Assembly: GCA_022539475.1 (NCBI GenBank)
Contig: VCMS01000084.1
Coordinates: 62,001 to 126,000 of the forward strand
Source of the DNA: Gracilaria domingensis
Taxonomy: Eukaryota > Rhodophyta > Florideophyceae > Gracilariales > Gracilariaceae
Reading direction: 5' to 3'
Length of the DNA stretch: 64,000 nt
The position numbers and the translations under genes are program-made. This document shows positions 62,534 through 64,000 of the stretch, piece after piece. Each line of letters begins with the position of its first letter. Positions within the stretch are counted from its first letter, which is position 1. The notes under the pieces were generated by a model. That model made no database searches and was not told the DNA's origin. It saw nothing but the letters and a program-made list of their open reading frames with translations.

Positions 62534-63102
62534 CTTGTCCCGTGGACACCTGTCATCCGTGGACAGCTTTCTAAAACTGCAAGAGAATTTCGTGAAAACA
62601 ACTGTTTTCTGTGTCGTGCGTCAAACATGACAAAATAGCTGTAAAATTGACGTATACAGCATATGTCTAACTGACAGAAACATCGCGACAATAACTTACA
62701 GTAACGTGGCGGAAGGCTTTGTGAGTGGAACCCATCGACTCCTACCAAAGCCCGGGCGGCAGATCAGCTGTGACACAATCAGTGCGAAAGTAAACTAGAT
62801 CCACCTCAGGGCTATTATGTCGGATAGAACGGCCCAAAAACGTAGCGCTATTACAAAGCAGAAAACGGCTCGAGAATTTAGGGCCTTTCCACGAAGAACA
62901 ATCGCCCGAAAAATGCCTGGCACGTTTAGTAGTCGGGCCGCTGTAGCTGTACCGGGGGGGAGGGAGGCGGGCAGAGAGGCGATGGCGACCAGGACGGCGA
63001 ACAGGAAGATGGACGCGTGAGCTTCGCACCTGCTGTATCTACGACGGTACACCCTAATTGAGCTCGCATGAACTATGTCCAGAAGTGCAAAGAATAATTA
63101 GT
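62534..63102. other. Intergenic
   Basis: No supported gene. Confidence 0.4.
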
Positions 63103-63110
63103 CGTTTTAT

Positions 63111-63635
63111 CAGGCAGGTATTTGTCACTGACTGACTAGCATAATATGCATATTATGCAATGAAATTCTAGTCATATTTAGTCATTTACAGTACACTTGG
63201 CCACAAATACACGTGTCACATTCATAACCACTTATAATCCCACACGTGTACGACATAATAGCTTAAATGGTTTTCAAATTAAGTTTTGGTTTTGTTTTCA
63301 CTGAAAATAGTTCACATAGTTAAATAGTCAGTAAGTTATCCCTTTTTCTGATTACTTTTGCCTTTGTTCTCAATTTCTTGCTCATTTTTAAAATCTTTTT
63401 AAAACCTTTGAAGTTTGAATTAACATTCTTTAGAACGAATATACATTGTTAGAGCCTAAGCAAGCTGATATATATACTTATATATCTCAAACCAAGAGCA
63501 GTGCAGTTTAATTTCTAGGCAATCACTCTTAGAAAAAGGGAAAAAAAATGTGACTAAATATGACTGACTACGAATTTTATTGAGTGACTTTGACTTTTCG
63601 ACTTGGTCAAAAATCTAGTCACAAATACGGCCCTG
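63111..63635. mobile_element. Complete hAT-type MITE (525 bp) with 8-bp target-site duplication
   Basis: Termini are CAGGCAGGTATTTGTCACT on the left and AGTCACAAATACGGCCCTG on the right, imperfect inverted repeats of about 19 bp. The flanking 8 bp CGTTTTAT occur at 63103-63110 and again at 63636-63643. An 8-bp duplication with CAGG-type ends is the hallmark of the hAT superfamily. The interior is A/T-rich, without an ORF, so it is non-autonomous. About 120 bp of its left end matches the element at 8.5-9.1 kb in opposite orientation. Confidence 0.85.
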
Positions 63636-63643
63636 CGTTTTAT

Positions 63644-64000
63644 AGAACGTTTTTGGATTGCACTTCCCATGCGAACCGAGTCGAGCGCTATGCATCCGCA
63701 GCGTTGGAGAAAGCATGAGCTCTCGAAAGGAAAGCGAGAAAGCTCCTCGGGTATGGAGAAGCGGGCCTCGCCGGGGTACGACGGAATCAGTTTGTGCTGT
63801 GGACATTACGGTTACTGTATCTTTGACCAACATTATACCATTTATTATATCGGATAGATGACAAGACAGTTGTAGGTTTTATAGTTTATGCAATAAAGGC
63901 AAGGAACGCGTCCATTCTGCCAGGTGATATCTCCACAAGATCAATCATTCTGGGTTATGGGTGGGTGGGTATGAAAAGCAAGAACGTCGCAAAGATCGCA
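63644..64000. other. Window end, nothing recognised
   Basis: Short frames only. Confidence 0.4.

Overview
This is eukaryotic nuclear DNA. It has TATA-box promoters, intron-poor long ORFs, secretory signal peptides, PH, protein-kinase-like and cyclin domains, NB-ARC/WD40 proteins, a Ty1/copia retroelement and a hAT-type MITE. Compact, mostly uninterrupted genes, many retroelement remains and patches of very different base composition fit a florideophyte red alga of the Chondrus type. That placement is inference from style, not a match I could run. Gene starts below use ATG; where possible the start was fixed by a TATA box lying about 70-125 bp upstream.

Layout. 0-6 kb: a GC-rich segment between A/T-rich inverted flanks, a decayed minus-strand gene, strong hairpins, a secreted GCC2/GCC3-type cysteine-rich protein split by one in-frame TAG, then degenerate tandem repeats. 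6.3-8.2 kb: a 755-bp inverted repeat carrying two identical small genes head to head. 8.4-9.1 kb: an A/T-rich hAT-like MITE. 9.7-10.2 kb: a small cysteine-rich secreted peptide. 12.1-14.6 kb: a divergent pair (membrane-anchored methyltransferase-like protein and LURP-one-related-like protein) around a GC-rich spacer with a 63-bp near-perfect palindrome. 15-18.5 kb: a zinc-finger fragment, a PHO80-type cyclin and a secreted protein. 19.8-21.6 kb: a small non-autonomous LTR-type element. 21.9-23.9 kb: a decayed secreted-protein gene, a GC-rich repeat and a second secreted protein related to the one at 18 kb.

24.5-40.7 kb is the most unusual part: an NB-ARC/WD40 (NLR-like) locus. It holds one intact gene with seven near-identical 43-residue WD40 units, an orphan tail fragment, a second intact gene with divergent WD40 repeats, and a minus-strand GC-rich pseudogene of the same family. 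A secreted integrin-beta-like VWA protein sits between the two intact genes. 41.1-49.1 kb is an old, broken Ty1/copia element with both LTRs and an open antisense ORF.

49-52.8 kb is A/T-rich and nearly empty. 52.8-62 kb holds a secreted two-repeat cysteine-rich protein, a secreted beta-propeller protein, a PH-domain protein and a PH-pseudokinase (the last two divergent). 63.1-63.6 kb is a complete hAT-type MITE with an 8-bp target-site duplication.

Taken together, the window combines secreted or cell-surface cysteine-rich proteins with intracellular NLR-like proteins. An interaction or immunity role is plausible but unproven.
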